DNA of 7,239 nucleotides from an uncultured Porphyromonadaceae bacterium. Its GTDB lineage: Bacteria > Bacteroidota > Bacteroidia > Bacteroidales > Muribaculaceae. A program made the position numbers and the translations under genes. Under the pieces are notes generated by a model. The model had not been told where the DNA came from. It saw nothing but the letters and a program-made list of their open reading frames with translations, and searched no databases. Within the stretch, counting starts at the first letter, position 1. Every line of letters begins with the position of its first letter. The stretch covers positions 1 through 7,239 of the forward strand of contig UROS01000120.1 of the NCBI GenBank assembly GCA_900549445.1, written 5' to 3'. This document shows positions 6,803 to 7,239 of this stretch, piece by piece.

Positions 6803-6915
6803 TTCGCTTTCAAAAGTGGCGAATCCAGCACAGTTGCAACCCCGGTGCGGCCTACTTCGGCTTCGAAAAAATCGGAATTACAAGAAATATATAACACAGA
6901 TAAAGTGCTGAAAAT
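6803..6915. other. Intergenic stretch between protease promoter and REP-like doublet
   Basis: I see no gene, RNA or strong palindrome here. A plus-strand open frame crosses it (6794-7042), but it starts inside the protease promoter and runs straight through the palindromic doublet, so I do not accept it as a gene. The remainder of the non-coding right end is described in the next two entries. Confidence 0.5.
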
Positions 6916-7031
6916 CAGTAGGGGCGCTATATTTAGCGCCCGCAGAATCAAAAGCATATCCAATCCGGAACAATATGATGCTGAAAGAAAATGCCATGAC
7001 TCTGCGGGCACTAAGTATAGCGCCCCTACTG
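6916..7031. repeat. Inverted pair of REP-like palindromes (BIME-like doublet)
   Basis: Two 31-bp units face each other: 6916-6946 on the plus strand and 7001-7031 on the minus strand. They match at 29 of 31 positions and are separated by 54 bp. Each unit is itself a hairpin with a GTAG foot: GTAG, GGGCGCTA, a four-base loop (TATT or TACT), TAGCGCCC (TAGTGCCC in the right unit), then GCAGA. The 5' GTAG foot next to an imperfect palindrome, arranged as inverted pairs, is the layout of repetitive extragenic palindromes mobilised by REP-associated tyrosine transposases (RAYT). No transposase is in this window, so assigning the family is inference. The whole 116-base element could also fold as one long hairpin or cruciform. 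Confidence 0.8.
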
Positions 7032-7069
7032 CAATACTTTGATTAAGAATTGCTTATGGCATTATTGCA

Positions 7070-7239
7070 ATGCCGCTATTGGCGGTGCTCGCCGGCAATT
7101 TGTATTCTGCTTCGGGCTTAAGTAAAACAGCATTGCTCCGCTTCGCTATGCTAAGCAACGGCGATAGCCGGGGCGCCCGTAAAAACAAACAAAGGGACAG
7201 TCTCACGACTAACCCATTGCTTCAAATACACAATTATCT
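7070..7239 (+). CDS. Weak open frame leaving the right edge; possibly repeat-derived
   Basis: From the ATG at 7070 the plus strand stays open for 56 codons to the window end (MPLLAVLAGNLYSASGLSKT at the start). I see no domain, and no good promoter precedes it. The N-terminus is mildly hydrophobic and then becomes basic (RGARKNKQR). The opposite strand is also open for 55 codons over nearly the same stretch (7221-7057), which weakens the coding case. Short hairpins lie at the start: GGCATT (7058-7063) with AATGCC (7069-7074), and CCGC (7073-7076) with GCGG (7082-7085). GGGCGCCC at 7171-7178 is a perfect palindrome. It may be the start of a small gene or part of an intergenic repeat; I favour the latter. 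Confidence 0.2.
   Translation, partial: MPLLAVLAGNLYSASGLSKTALLRFAMLSNGDSRGARKNKQRDSLTTNPLLQIHNY

Noticed and set aside
6794..7042. Plus-strand open frame of 82 codons across the REP-like doublet
   Set aside because: It begins within the protease promoter and much of it is a translation of the two palindromes; no domain or promoter supports it.
7058..7085. Small hairpins as an intrinsic terminator
   Set aside because: The stems are short (6 and 4 bp) and no T-tract follows on either strand.

Overview
This window reads as Bacteroidota chromosome, most likely Bacteroidales and plausibly Muribaculaceae-like. That is an inference from three things. Four minus-strand promoters fit the Bacteroidota consensus (TTTG or TTG, about 19-20 bases, then TAnnTTTG). 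There is a GlmU-like fusion protein of the type typical of this phylum. There is also a secreted protease with fibronectin type III modules and a C-terminal tail resembling a type IX secretion sorting domain. All confident genes lie on the minus strand, so transcription runs right to left.

Right to left: (i) 6747-7239 holds no confident gene. It contains the promoter of the protease gene, a 116-bp doublet of inverted REP-like palindromes with GTAG feet (6916-7031), and a weak plus-strand open frame that leaves the window. (ii) 3969-6746 encodes a 925-residue secreted M6-family metalloprotease. Three bases later comes a left-handed beta-helix acyltransferase (3270-3965), whose coding strand carries a run of eight G. 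(iii) 2436-3147 is an MntA/HepT (type VII) toxin-antitoxin pair with its own promoter and overlapping genes. (iv) 1254-2432 is a GlmU-like sugar nucleotidyltransferase/acyltransferase. Its promoter lies inside the 3' end of hepT, and it ends in a clear intrinsic terminator. (v) 1-1098 is the first 366 codons of an unrecognised, probably cytoplasmic protein that runs off the left edge.

Four transcription units are therefore proposed: protease-acyltransferase, mntA-hepT, the GlmU-like gene, and the unknown gene. No metabolic pathway links them all. The GlmU-like protein and the acyltransferase both point to cell-envelope sugar or glycan chemistry, and the protease is exported. The toxin-antitoxin pair looks inserted immediately upstream of the GlmU-like housekeeping gene, because the end of hepT reads through that gene's promoter.

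I did not find a convincing new multi-gene system. The observations most worth checking are the REP-like doublet, the G8 tract, the hepT/GlmU-like junction and the unknown left-edge protein. I saw no tRNA, rRNA, CRISPR array or transposase gene.
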